NCBI GenBank assembly: GCA_044227505.1
Contig: JBGAWP010000002.1
Span: forward strand, 66,752 to 130,751
DNA length: 64,000 bases
Direction: 5' to 3'
From: UBA7236 sp044227505
Lineage (GTDB): Bacteria; Bacteroidota; Bacteroidia; Chitinophagales; BACL12
Below are positions 16,095-24,876 of this stretch, in pieces. Below the pieces are notes generated by a model. That model was not told the origin of the DNA. It worked only from the letters and a program-made list of their open reading frames with translations, and did no database searches. Both the position numbers and the translations under genes were made by a program. The number at the start of each line of letters is the position of its first letter. The stretch's first letter is position 1.

Positions 16095-18452
16095 TCACTC
16101 CTTTACAAACACAATCGCGGCTTCGTTATCCACTGATCTGAGTTTTAATACATAAGCCCCTGGGGCAAATTTGCTGATATTCACAGTGTAAAATACTTGA
16201 ATGTTTTGTGTTGAGAAAATTATGCTACCCGTAATATTTAATATCTCTATAACCAATTTTTCACTACCCGAAAATTCGATATTGAGCGTTTCACTTGCTG
16301 GGTTTGGATATACATTAAGTTGTGATAAAAGTACATTATTCATTTCCAGACCTTCATCTGTCAGCCCATTACAATCATCATCTGCTCCGTTTAATATTTC
16401 AGGTGCTCCCGGATAAATGTCCGGGTTGGCATCATCACAATCGCTGTTATTTTCCACAAAACCTTCCGGCAGCTCGCAACTGAGTGAATCCACAGCAATA
16501 TTGCCGTAAGCATCGCTATCGGCATCTTCAAAAGATAAAATATAGGTTAAATTATCATCAGCAATTCCGTCACAATCATCATCCAGATAATTACAAATTT
16601 CTTCAGCACCGGTATAGATGTTATTATTTGCATCATTACAATCGGTGGAATCCAAAACATACCCTAAAACTTCTTCAAAACAGGAGCTTATATAAATATC
16701 GGAATCACCAAACCCGTCCCCATCTGCATCAATAAAAAAAGTATAAAAAACCAATCCTTCATCAATATCCGTATTGCAATTATCATCCAACGCATTGCAT
16801 ATTTCAATTGCAGTCGGGTGTATCAAAATATTTGCATCATTACAATCGGTGCTATCCAAGACAAAACCACCCAATGTAAAACAGGAAACAGAATCATTTA
16901 ATACATCACCAAATCCATCATTATCTGTATCCATAAACCAATGAAACGCAGTTACATCTTCATCTGTTAAACCATTACAGTTATCATCAATGGCATTACA
17001 AATATCTGTTGCAGTTGGGAAGATCAAATTATTTGTATCATCACAATCTGTGCTGTCGTTAACAAAACCGATTGGCATATTGCAGGCAATTGAATCCAAA
17101 TCAATATCTCCGAATCCATCACCATCGGCATCAGCATAAAAAACAGTATTACAATAACCAAGTTTTACGATCCAAACATCACCGCCATACCCTATAGGCC
17201 CATGATAACCCGAAACATCAAAATCGTTTCCGGTGGTGTATCCAGCTACTACTAAGTCGTTATCATTTACAGAAATTATGTCAAATGCTTTTTCCCCCTC
17301 AGAACTCCCTAAATTTTTTTGCCATTCCAAGACTCCGGTTAAATCCAGTTTAACTACCCAAAAATCACTTTCCCCGAAATTTTCTGTTAAATCTAAATTA
17401 TCGGAGATAGAGAATCCAGCAACTATATAACCTGAATCAACAACTTGTATTACCACATTTGCTTCCTCTGCACTTGTACCGCCTAAAGGCAATTGCCAGT
17501 TAATATTTCCAACACTATCCAATTTCAACACCCACCAATCAGTTGGTCCGCCGTGAAAACCGGATACGTCTCCATTATAAGAATCGGTTTGCCCGGCAAC
17601 AATAAATCCTCCATCCATGGTAGGTTTAACAGAACAGGCAAGTTCATATCCTGTTCCTCCATAGTTTCTTTCCCATTCGATATTTCCCAACGGATCAATT
17701 TTAACCACCCAAAAATCCCAAAATCCATAGTTATCGGAAACATCACCATCAGAGGATTCAGACCTTCCGGCAATTATATAACCACCATCAAGTGTTTGTG
17801 CAATCGAATTGGCGTAGTCATAGTCTGAACCTCCATAACATTTTTGCCATTCGATATTTGCATTTTCGTCAAGTTTTACGACCCAATAGTCGTGGTTACC
17901 ATGGTTTCCTGTAACATCACCATCATATGAAGATCCTGTTGAGCCTGACATCATAAATCCTCCGTCTTGCGTATTGATAATACAATAACCATATTCATCG
18001 CCACTGCCTCCGTAGGAGCGATCCCAAAGTAATTCACCGGTGTTGGAAAATTTTACCAGCCAAAAATCAGATGCTCCTTTAGGAGCCGATATATCTCCAT
18101 CCTCTGAAGTTGATTGTCCTAACATTAAATATTCACCACTTGTAGTAATTACACCGGAAGCCCCAATTTCAAAAGAGGAACCACCAACGGATCTTTGCCA
18201 TTCAACATTACGATTTGAATCTAATTTCAAGACCCAATAATCCGTATATCCATTATCTTCAGTTACATCACCATCGATCCCTGAAGAGCCCCCAAAAATA
18301 ATAAAGCCATTATCTGAAGTTTGTTTTATTTCATAGGCCCCCTCTGCAAATATACCCCCAAAACACTTCTGCCAAATAATATCCGGAGCCTGCCCAAAGG
18401 CAGAGAACCTGGCATTTGGGACTAATAATATTAACAAAAACAAATTTTTCAT
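16095..18452 (-). CDS. T9SS-exported protein: repeat propeller plus MopE-like Ca-binding motifs
   Basis: This 785-residue secreted protein starts at the ATG at 18452, nine bases inside a TTG-initiated frame. After the signal peptide, about seven repeats of roughly 60 residues (about 25-430) each contain D-G-G-F/Y-I-x-A/G-G, a D-G-D-V-S stretch and D-F/Y-W-V-V-K-L-D. Then come four putative metal-binding (MopE-type) units with D-A-D-G-D-G-F-G and C-x-A-x-D-D-N-C-N-G/D, and a C-terminal T9SS sorting domain (L-N-V-Y-P-N-P-A ... G-A-Y-V-L-K-L). The Asp-rich loops suggest Ca binding. It is probably a cell-surface or released structural protein. Confidence 0.88.
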   Translation of the reverse strand: MKNLFLLILLVPNARFSAFGQAPDIIWQKCFGGIFAEGAYEIKQTSDNGFIIFGGSSGIDGDVTEDNGYTDYWVLKLDSNRNVEWQRSVGGSSFEIGASGVITTSGEYLMLGQSTSEDGDISAPKGASDFWLVKFSNTGELLWDRSYGGSGDEYGYCIINTQDGGFMMSGSTGSSYDGDVTGNHGNHDYWVVKLDENANIEWQKCYGGSDYDYANSIAQTLDGGYIIAGRSESSDGDVSDNYGFWDFWVVKIDPLGNIEWERNYGGTGYELACSVKPTMDGGFIVAGQTDSYNGDVSGFHGGPTDWWVLKLDSVGNINWQLPLGGTSAEEANVVIQVVDSGYIVAGFSISDNLDLTENFGESDFWVVKLDLTGVLEWQKNLGSSEGEKAFDIISVNDNDLVVAGYTTGNDFDVSGYHGPIGYGGDVWIVKLGYCNTVFYADADGDGFGDIDLDSIACNMPIGFVNDSTDCDDTNNLIFPTATDICNAIDDNCNGLTDEDVTAFHWFMDTDNDGFGDVLNDSVSCFTLGGFVLDSTDCNDANILIHPTAIEICNALDDNCNTDIDEGLVFYTFFIDADGDGFGDSDIYISSCFEEVLGYVLDSTDCNDANNNIYTGAEEICNYLDDDCDGIADDNLTYILSFEDADSDAYGNIAVDSLSCELPEGFVENNSDCDDANPDIYPGAPEILNGADDDCNGLTDEGLEMNNVLLSQLNVYPNPASETLNIEFSGSEKLVIEILNITGSIIFSTQNIQVFYTVNISKFAPGAYVLKLRSVDNEAAIVFVKE

Positions 18453-18612
18453 TCCCGGCAAAATGTTGTTTATCTTAAATAAAGTTAGTCAATTATTTGC
18501 ATTTGTAAAAACAAATGCTTAAATCTGCATGGGCTTACACTCATTTCATCTGCTTTTAAGGCTTCAAGTAACTTATAAATATAATTTGTTAAATCTTTAA
18601 AATCTACCGCTT

Positions 18613-20850
18613 ATGAAAAACTCGACATTTTATTTCAGGGGTAATTACAGGTATCCTAAAATATTGATTTGCACCTTTTTTGTTGTATTAGTATTTACTA
18701 ACAAATGCAGTTTGTTTTCAACTAACTCAATTTTCTATTCAGATAATCCGGATTTAATTGTTTCTTCACCTGATACCATTCCGCCGGATACCACAGCCAT
18801 TTTTACTGAAGGTGACACTCTGGAAACTTATATGGACGGTGTGAGTATTGTGCATATTTTATATGAGGATACCTCTGCAGCGCAAGACAGTATGGAAATG
18901 TTACTATGGGAATTCACTGATAACCAACCGCATATTTTGGTGGAGTTTTCCGATAATGCAGCACCCATTCAACAGGGTATGTTTGGTTTTAATATCGGTA
19001 ATATTTTTTTACCCGGTCACGCCTATGAACCCGAATTTGAAGAAGCATACGGGGAAGACCCGACACCTTTTGATCTGCTAAGTGCTTTGAGACCAAATGT
19101 ATTGCGTTTTCCTGCCGGACAATCAGCCACCTTTATGCAACCACTGGGTTCCCCTTTTACCAGTGATGAAGGAAATGCTAATTATGGAAATTTGAACGGA
19201 GGGTACGGATATGACATTGAAAGTGTTATTGGGTATTATGATATGAGTGATGGTGGGATAGACGCATTTGAATTTCCGATAGTGGACATGGTTGATTTAT
19301 TGGCTCAAATTGAAGATGATATGTATGATCCTATCGGTAGTTGTGAAAGTTGTATAGATTGGATCGATGGAGATCAAATTAAGGATTTTGAAGATAAATA
19401 TCGCCTTTGGCACGATCAGGTGAATTTTGATCCGACAGGGTTGGATATTGAAGAGATGGATGAACTGTACATTAATGATTTTATAAGATTAATTGAAAAA
19501 ATTGAAGATGAAAACCCGGGTCATGTTGTAGATGTAATTTATTGTGCTGATATATTAAGTCAGACCGCTGATGATCTGGTAAATGTAATTACATACCTGC
19601 GCACAAATACAATACACAATGTAAATGTTGTTGGCGTGGAACTCGGCAACGAAGTGTATGCGGAATTTTTTGCTAAAACAGTTGGGTTCACTACAACCAC
19701 CCCCGAAGATTTTGAAGAGTATTATGAAGCAAATGATTTTGAACATTATTGGAAGTATATTAATGGTGATGATTATACCGGATTGGACGGATGGTCAAAT
19801 GCGGAGTTGGAAGATGCCATGCCGGATGACGTGGAAACAGATCATGATTTTATACTTAAGCTAAAAGATAATGAAGATACGTATGATATTAAAATAGGAT
19901 TACCTGCACGTCCACATAGATCATGCGATGAATTTATTTTTATTTATGAAGATCCAAGAGATGAGGTATTACCTGATCCCTTTACTGAACCTTGTCCTTA
20001 CCCCCAATGGAATATTGATATGACAGCATACTATGCAGAAGAAGTTTTTTCAGGACCTGCGGATAGTTATCTGTATTCTTTTGATGCAGTAAACATTCAC
20101 AACTATATAACACCAAGATCATCTACCTTTTTAAATTCTCATTACAGGGATATTATTTTACCACCCGATGATAATTGTCTTGACGGCGATTATACTTTTG
20201 ATACGGATCTTGAATTTTATGATGACGGAGTCTGGGATTTTACCGATATGGACGAAAGGCTGGAATGTGCCTATTACGGTTTAATAGGGCTAGGAAATCT
20301 GCCTGGTAATTTTCATCAGGCAATTAAATCCAAAATTGAAGCTGCTCAGGCAGATCATGCAAATTATTTAAAATTTCTTGCAACGGATGATGGTCCTGAA
20401 GTAAAAGAACTTTGGTCAACCGAATATGCAGTGAGTGCGAATGAAAAGGATCCTGAAGCTGCACCTTTTATCGGAGTAGTTGCAAATAGTTTTTTACAAG
20501 CATATGTAACACAAGAATGGATGATGAAGAATATCAAAATGAATTTTATTGCAGCTGCACGCGATAATTTTTTTACTTATGCAACCTTGCAAAATTTTCT
20601 TGGAGCTGTTGCAACGGATCTGATGACTCCAACCGAACTTCAAGATCAACTTGAACTTGGAATAATAGATGATTGTGAAGACGAAGAAGTGCCCAACCAT
20701 TATGCGCCCAGAATAACCTATCACGCTATGAACTTAATGAAGGAGGTGTTTAATGGTAGTTATCAATATTTAAAAACAACAACCACCATGTATAGTGGTA
20801 ATCCTAATCTGCCTCCTACGTATTTATTATACCATCAGCAAAAAAAGTGA
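18613..20850 (+). CDS. Glycosidase-like T9SS protein, N-terminal part (frameshifted)
   Basis: These 745 residues form the main part of an exported protein (hydrophobic 16-35). The layout resembles clan-A (beta/alpha)8 glycosidases such as arabinofuranosidase- or GH79-like enzymes: L-R-F-P-A-G near strand 2 (164-169), V-E-L-G-N-E (342-347; Glu347 as acid/base candidate) and W-S-T-E-Y (601-605; Glu604 as nucleophile candidate). Family assignment is inference. The frame stops at TGA (20848-20850) directly after the slippery heptamer A AAA AAG (20841-20847). The rest of the protein continues in the -1 frame from 20847, so the stop is caused by a frameshift, not a natural end. Confidence 0.7.
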   Translation: MKNSTFYFRGNYRYPKILICTFFVVLVFTNKCSLFSTNSIFYSDNPDLIVSSPDTIPPDTTAIFTEGDTLETYMDGVSIVHILYEDTSAAQDSMEMLLWEFTDNQPHILVEFSDNAAPIQQGMFGFNIGNIFLPGHAYEPEFEEAYGEDPTPFDLLSALRPNVLRFPAGQSATFMQPLGSPFTSDEGNANYGNLNGGYGYDIESVIGYYDMSDGGIDAFEFPIVDMVDLLAQIEDDMYDPIGSCESCIDWIDGDQIKDFEDKYRLWHDQVNFDPTGLDIEEMDELYINDFIRLIEKIEDENPGHVVDVIYCADILSQTADDLVNVITYLRTNTIHNVNVVGVELGNEVYAEFFAKTVGFTTTTPEDFEEYYEANDFEHYWKYINGDDYTGLDGWSNAELEDAMPDDVETDHDFILKLKDNEDTYDIKIGLPARPHRSCDEFIFIYEDPRDEVLPDPFTEPCPYPQWNIDMTAYYAEEVFSGPADSYLYSFDAVNIHNYITPRSSTFLNSHYRDIILPPDDNCLDGDYTFDTDLEFYDDGVWDFTDMDERLECAYYGLIGLGNLPGNFHQAIKSKIEAAQADHANYLKFLATDDGPEVKELWSTEYAVSANEKDPEAAPFIGVVANSFLQAYVTQEWMMKNIKMNFIAAARDNFFTYATLQNFLGAVATDLMTPTELQDQLELGIIDDCEDEEVPNHYAPRITYHAMNLMKEVFNGSYQYLKTTTTMYSGNPNLPPTYLLYHQQKK
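20841..20850 (+). promoter_or_regulatory. Slippery heptamer A AAA AAG followed by TGA
   Basis: In the zero frame this reads CA-A AAA AAG TGA. A -1 slip on the heptamer gives Lys-Lys then GTG ATC GTT, the exact entry into the downstream frame. The same heptamer drives dnaX frameshifting. No strong stem-loop is obvious 5-9 nt downstream, so a lost A in an original run of eight is equally possible. Confidence 0.5.
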
Positions 20851-21470
20851 TCGTTGCCTATTCCAACACACGAAATACCACCCAAACCTATTATCTGGAT
20901 CCGGATGAAGTAACCGGTTTTTATCCCGGATATGAAGTTTCGCTCAATGAAAATGAGATCAGGATTTTTTCAGTTGATGCCGACCAACTATATTCCACTT
21001 CCGGAAGAAGTACACTTTTCGATATCAATACTTTTTATGATGCATGCAGCACTGGTTATGTTAATCGGTATGAAATAACTACCACCTCCATCGAATCCAA
21101 TACCGGAACCTGTTCCGGAGCTTGGGGTGTTGAAGATGGAGTCTGTGTTAAAGTACCTGCCAATTCCTGTGGTTATTTTATCATAGATATGGAAACCTAT
21201 GCTAAATTGGGTATGAATACAGACATCTATTCAATTTATCCAAATCCCGCATCCAACTTTTTTACATTATTATATACTGATCAGGAATTTAATACCGGTG
21301 ATGATGTAAAAATTGATATCTATTCCATAGCAGGTGCTTTTCAAAAAACATCTATAATTAATGCAGGAGCAAATGTAGATATTTCTGATCTTCCGGTAGG
21401 TGTTTATTTATTGAATATTTCTCAAAATGGTATTGAACAGGAAAATGAGATTTTGGTGAAGATGAAATAA
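20847..21470 (+). CDS. C-terminal part of the glycosidase-like protein, with T9SS domain
   Basis: About 207 residues continue the upstream protein in the -1 frame. It begins V-I-V-A-Y-S-N-T-R-N, a beta-sandwich-like accessory region of the kind found after glycosidase barrels, and ends in a T9SS sorting domain (I-Y-S-I-Y-P-N-P-A-S-N ... L-P-V-G-V-Y-L-L-N-I). There is no own signal peptide and the only start is the GTG at the overlap, so independent export is implausible. Joined product about 950 residues. Confidence 0.7.
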   Translation: MIVAYSNTRNTTQTYYLDPDEVTGFYPGYEVSLNENEIRIFSVDADQLYSTSGRSTLFDINTFYDACSTGYVNRYEITTTSIESNTGTCSGAWGVEDGVCVKVPANSCGYFIIDMETYAKLGMNTDIYSIYPNPASNFFTLLYTDQEFNTGDDVKIDIYSIAGAFQKTSIINAGANVDISDLPVGVYLLNISQNGIEQENEILVKMK

Positions 21471-21488
21471 TAAAATTGCATTTTAAAT

Positions 21489-21518
21489 AAAAGGTTGCCC
21501 AATTTTGAGCAGCCTTTT
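21489..21518. terminator. Bidirectional intrinsic terminator
   Basis: AAAAGGTTGC (21489-21498) pairs with GCAGCCTTTT (21509-21518) with one G-T pair. The A and T runs at the arms let it end both the glycosidase gene (+) and ftsH (-), which converge here. Confidence 0.75.
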
Positions 21519-21566
21519 ATTATTTATGGTATTTATTTTTATTTGTTAAACATTGATTTAATTAAA

Positions 21567-23600
21567 TCAAAACGGTTTAACCTCCGTATCCTCCGGCTTC
21601 AATTTTTCCACTTCCGGAACCACATGATCTGCTCCGTTTTCAGAAATTGTGATCGTTTCTTTTTCCTCTATTTTCACAGCTTCATGATGTTTTTCATCAA
21701 ATGGGCGTTGACCGATCAGCCTGTCCATATCTGCTTTGAATATGATCTCTTTATCCAATAATTCCTTGGCAATTATTTCTAATTGAACTTTTTTAGTGGA
21801 TAATAATTCTTTTGTTCTGACATAAGCTGCGCCAATTAATTTTCGTACTTCCTCATCAATAACAGTTGCCGTTTGCTCAGAATAAGGTTTTGCAAAACGA
21901 TAATCCTGGCTCTGATCATTATAAGAAATATTTCCTATCACATCGTTCATACCATAAATGGTAACCATGGCATAACTCATTTTTGTGATACGCTCAAGGT
22001 CATTTTGTGCTCCCGTGCTTATTTTTCCGAAAATGATATCCTCAGCAGCTCTTCCACCCAAGGTCATACACATCATGTCTATCAATTGCTCTTTGGTATA
22101 CAGATACTGTTCTTTCGGCAAATATTGTGCATATCCCAAAGCAGCAATTCCACGCGGAACTATACTCACCTTCACCAATGGATCCGCATGTTCCAAATAC
22201 CAACCGCAAATTGCGTGACCAGCCTCGTGATAAGCAACTATTTTTTTCTCGTCTTCTGAGATCAATTTGTTTTTCTTTTCCAATCCTCCTATCACACGAT
22301 CCACTGCATCATTAAAATCCTGCATCTCCACAAATTTCTTTCCTCTTCTTGCTGCTATTAACGCAGCTTCGTTACATACGTTTGCAATATCAGCCCCGGC
22401 AAATCCCGGAGTTTGTAAGGCAAGTTTATGAGGATCCACTTCCGGAGAAACTTTTATTGGTTTTAAATGCACCTTAAATATCTGTTCACGTCCTGCAAGA
22501 TCCGGTTTATCAATAGAGATCTGGCGGTCAAAACGTCCCGGACGCAGCAAAGCAGGGTCCAAAACATCAGGACGGTTCGTGGCGGCGAGAATAATTACGC
22601 CCTTGTCGGTCCCAAATCCATCCATTTCCACCAACAATTGATTGAGGGTGTTCTCACGCTCGTCGTTGCTTTGGATCATATTCTTGCCCCTGGCGCGTCC
22701 TATTGCGTCAATTTCATCTATAAATATGATACAAGGTGCCTTTTCACGAGCCTGACGGAAGAGGTCACGAACACGGCTCGCACCTACTCCCACAAACATT
22801 TCCACGAAATCGGAACCCGAAATACTGAAGAAAGGAACCTGCGCTTCACCCGCCATAGCTTTTGCAAGCAAGGTTTTACCCGTTCCCGGACTACCAACCA
22901 AAAGCACTCCTTTAGGAATTTTTCCACCCAAAGCAGTATATTTTTTAGGATTTTTAAGAAAATCCACTACCTCCATTACTTCTTCCTTCGCTTCATCAAG
23001 GCCGGCAACATCGTTAAATGTTACATTCACCTTGGTGTCCTTATCGTAAAGATTCGCTTTAGACTTACCGATATTAAATATCTGTCCGCCACCGCCCATG
23101 CCACCACCACCGGTAACTCTGCGCATAATGAAGATCCAGATTCCCAAAATCAGCACGAAAGGCAATATCCAGCTCAAAAGACTCATGAGCACATTGGTGC
23201 GTTCATCACTTTCCGGTTGAATTTTATTTTCTTCCGGCCAGCTTGCCTGCCAATCGTTTAATTGATTAATAAAGGCATCAGGGGTGGTCACCTTATATTT
23301 ATACTGAGCTCCTTTTTCGGGAACCTTGTCCTTTTTATAGGGTTCGTTCGTTAAACGGTCGGGCTTTATGTATATCTCAGCATAATCATCGTTCACGATA
23401 ACAATGCGATTCACATCGCCTTTCTGCAACATTTCAGTATTGAACTTTTTAATGTCCTTTAACTCCACAGGATTACCCTCAAAAGGGAAATACATAAACG
23501 CTATCAGAACAGCAGCTATCACTGCATATATCCAATAGAAATTAAACTTCTTTTGCGGTGTCGGTTTGTTCTTGTTTTGATTGTTTTGTTCTGTACTCAT
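21567..23600 (-). CDS. ftsH: ATP-dependent zinc metalloprotease FtsH
   Basis: FtsH is the membrane-anchored AAA+ protease that degrades misfolded membrane proteins and regulators such as LpxC. In 677 residues: membrane helix 1 (about 22-40), periplasmic domain, helix 2 (about 138-158), a Gly-rich linker, Walker A GSPGTGKT (236-243), Walker B I-I-F-I-D-E-I-D-A (291-299), the second region of homology (N-R-P-D ... R-P-G-R-F-D-R), and the zinc site HEAGH (458-462). The tail beyond 640 is acidic. It lies 19 bp downstream of rsfS on the same strand. Confidence 0.97.
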   Translation of the reverse strand: MSTEQNNQNKNKPTPQKKFNFYWIYAVIAAVLIAFMYFPFEGNPVELKDIKKFNTEMLQKGDVNRIVIVNDDYAEIYIKPDRLTNEPYKKDKVPEKGAQYKYKVTTPDAFINQLNDWQASWPEENKIQPESDERTNVLMSLLSWILPFVLILGIWIFIMRRVTGGGGMGGGGQIFNIGKSKANLYDKDTKVNVTFNDVAGLDEAKEEVMEVVDFLKNPKKYTALGGKIPKGVLLVGSPGTGKTLLAKAMAGEAQVPFFSISGSDFVEMFVGVGASRVRDLFRQAREKAPCIIFIDEIDAIGRARGKNMIQSNDERENTLNQLLVEMDGFGTDKGVIILAATNRPDVLDPALLRPGRFDRQISIDKPDLAGREQIFKVHLKPIKVSPEVDPHKLALQTPGFAGADIANVCNEAALIAARRGKKFVEMQDFNDAVDRVIGGLEKKNKLISEDEKKIVAYHEAGHAICGWYLEHADPLVKVSIVPRGIAALGYAQYLPKEQYLYTKEQLIDMMCMTLGGRAAEDIIFGKISTGAQNDLERITKMSYAMVTIYGMNDVIGNISYNDQSQDYRFAKPYSEQTATVIDEEVRKLIGAAYVRTKELLSTKKVQLEIIAKELLDKEIIFKADMDRLIGQRPFDEKHHEAVKIEEKETITISENGADHVVPEVEKLKPEDTEVKPF

Positions 23601-23619
23601 CGAAATTATTCTACTCTTT

Positions 23620-23994
23620 TTAACTGACTTTTTTAACTAAAGCATCGTGCCATAGCTCCTCCAACTGATAAAAATTGCGGGTTTCGCGGTAAAAAACATG
23701 AACAACAACGTTCATATAATCTACCAATACCCATTCACAATTTTCGAAACCCTCTTTACCCAAGGGTTTCATGCCTGTTAACTCAAACACATTTTCTACA
23801 ATATGGTTTGCTATAGCTCTAACTTGCGTGGTTGAATCCGCGTGGCAAATGATAAAATGGTCTGTTGCAGCATCATTTAAGCTGCTTAGGTCCAGATGAA
23901 CAATATTTTCACCCTTTTTATCCTGAATACTTTCAATGACGGCATCGGTCAACGAATATTGTGTATCTTCTGTTTTCTTTGTTTTTTTTCTCAC
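23620..23994 (-). CDS. rsfS: Ribosome silencing factor RsfS (Iojap)
   Basis: RsfS binds ribosomal protein L14 and blocks subunit joining in stationary phase or starvation. The 124 residues carry the family core: D-A-A-T-D-H-F-I-I-C-H-A-D-S-T-T-Q-V-R-A-I-A, G-x-E-N-C-E-W-V-L-V-D-Y and V-V-H-V-F-Y-R-E-T-R-N-F-Y-Q-L-E-E-L-W-x-D-A. In Bacteroidota rsfS and ftsH are commonly neighbours, as here. A TAACTTTG box on the minus strand at 24013-24020 lies within the first codons of the divergent birA gene. Confidence 0.93.
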   Translation of the reverse strand: MRKKTKKTEDTQYSLTDAVIESIQDKKGENIVHLDLSSLNDAATDHFIICHADSTTQVRAIANHIVENVFELTGMKPLGKEGFENCEWVLVDYMNVVVHVFYRETRNFYQLEELWHDALVKKVS

Positions 23995-24008
23995 TTACTT
24001 TGTAATGA

Positions 24009-24815
24009 ATGGCAAAGTTACGAATTCTTTTGCGGGCTCTTGAAAATACACTCTTTATCGGAAAGGAGCTGATGCATCTTGACAGTGTTGACAGCACTAA
24101 CAACTATGTTAAAAACCTTCTTACAGCTGAAAAACGTCCAAATGAGGGTTTGTTAGTATTTGCAGACGACCAATTTGCAGGCAAAGGGCAGCTTGGCAAT
24201 AGTTGGATAAGCAAACCCGGCGAAAATATCATAGCGAGTGTATTGTTATATCCGGTTTTTCTTGAACCACATCAGATTTACTTTTTAAATAAAGCAGTAG
24301 CGCTTGCGGTTCAGGAGACAATTACTGAAATTATAATGGAAAAGAATGCCCTGATTGGCACTGTAAAAATCAAATGGCCAAACGATATTTTTATCGGGGA
24401 AAAAAAAGTTGCCGGTATTCTGATCGAAAACAGTCTCAAAACCTCCCGAATCGAAAATTGTGTTGTTGGAATTGGTTTAAATGTAAACCAGATATTTGCA
24501 CATCAATCTACTTTAAATGCGGTTTCCATTAAAGAAATTATTGGAGAGGATGTTGATCTGAATAAAGTACTGAACATCCTCTGCACAAGATTGGAAAAAT
24601 ATTATTTGATGTTAAGGGCATTTAATTTTCAGCAAATAGATAAACAGTACCATTCCTGTTTATTTGGGGTAGGGGAGGTAAGAAATTTTATTGTTAATGA
24701 CGCTCCGATAAAAGGAATCATTAAAGGTGTCGGCGAAAATGGTTTGATACATGTTGAAATAGATGGTATAAATAAGGAATTTGATTTGAAGGAGATCGAG
24801 TTCATATATAAATAA
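24009..24815 (+). CDS. birA: Biotin--[acetyl-CoA-carboxylase] ligase
   Basis: This enzyme joins biotin, via biotinyl-AMP, to the lysine of carrier proteins. The 268 residues hold the catalytic core (about 20-215: L-D-S-V-D-S-T-N-N-Y; the G-K-G-Q-L-G-N-S-W adenylate loop, a G-x-G-x-x-G variant; K-W-P-N-D-I; K-V-A-G-I-L-I-E) and a small C-terminal beta-barrel. There is no N-terminal helix-turn-helix domain, so it is a monofunctional (class I) ligase without repressor function. It is divergent from rsfS with almost no gap. The carrier protein at 7890-8378 is a likely substrate. Confidence 0.93.
   Translation: MAKLRILLRALENTLFIGKELMHLDSVDSTNNYVKNLLTAEKRPNEGLLVFADDQFAGKGQLGNSWISKPGENIIASVLLYPVFLEPHQIYFLNKAVALAVQETITEIIMEKNALIGTVKIKWPNDIFIGEKKVAGILIENSLKTSRIENCVVGIGLNVNQIFAHQSTLNAVSIKEIIGEDVDLNKVLNILCTRLEKYYLMLRAFNFQQIDKQYHSCLFGVGEVRNFIVNDAPIKGIIKGVGENGLIHVEIDGINKEFDLKEIEFIYK
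24013..24020 (-). promoter_or_regulatory. -7 promoter box TAACTTTG for rsfS-ftsH
   Basis: A perfect TAnnTTTG on the minus strand, 18 bp before the rsfS ATG and inside the 5' end of birA. On the plus strand TTACTTTG (23995-24002, one mismatch) could serve birA. Confidence 0.4.
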
Positions 24816-24876
24816 CAGGTTCGATTAATTTAATTTCCTTTTGCAATAAAAGTTTAATTATTACCTTTCGTTTTCT

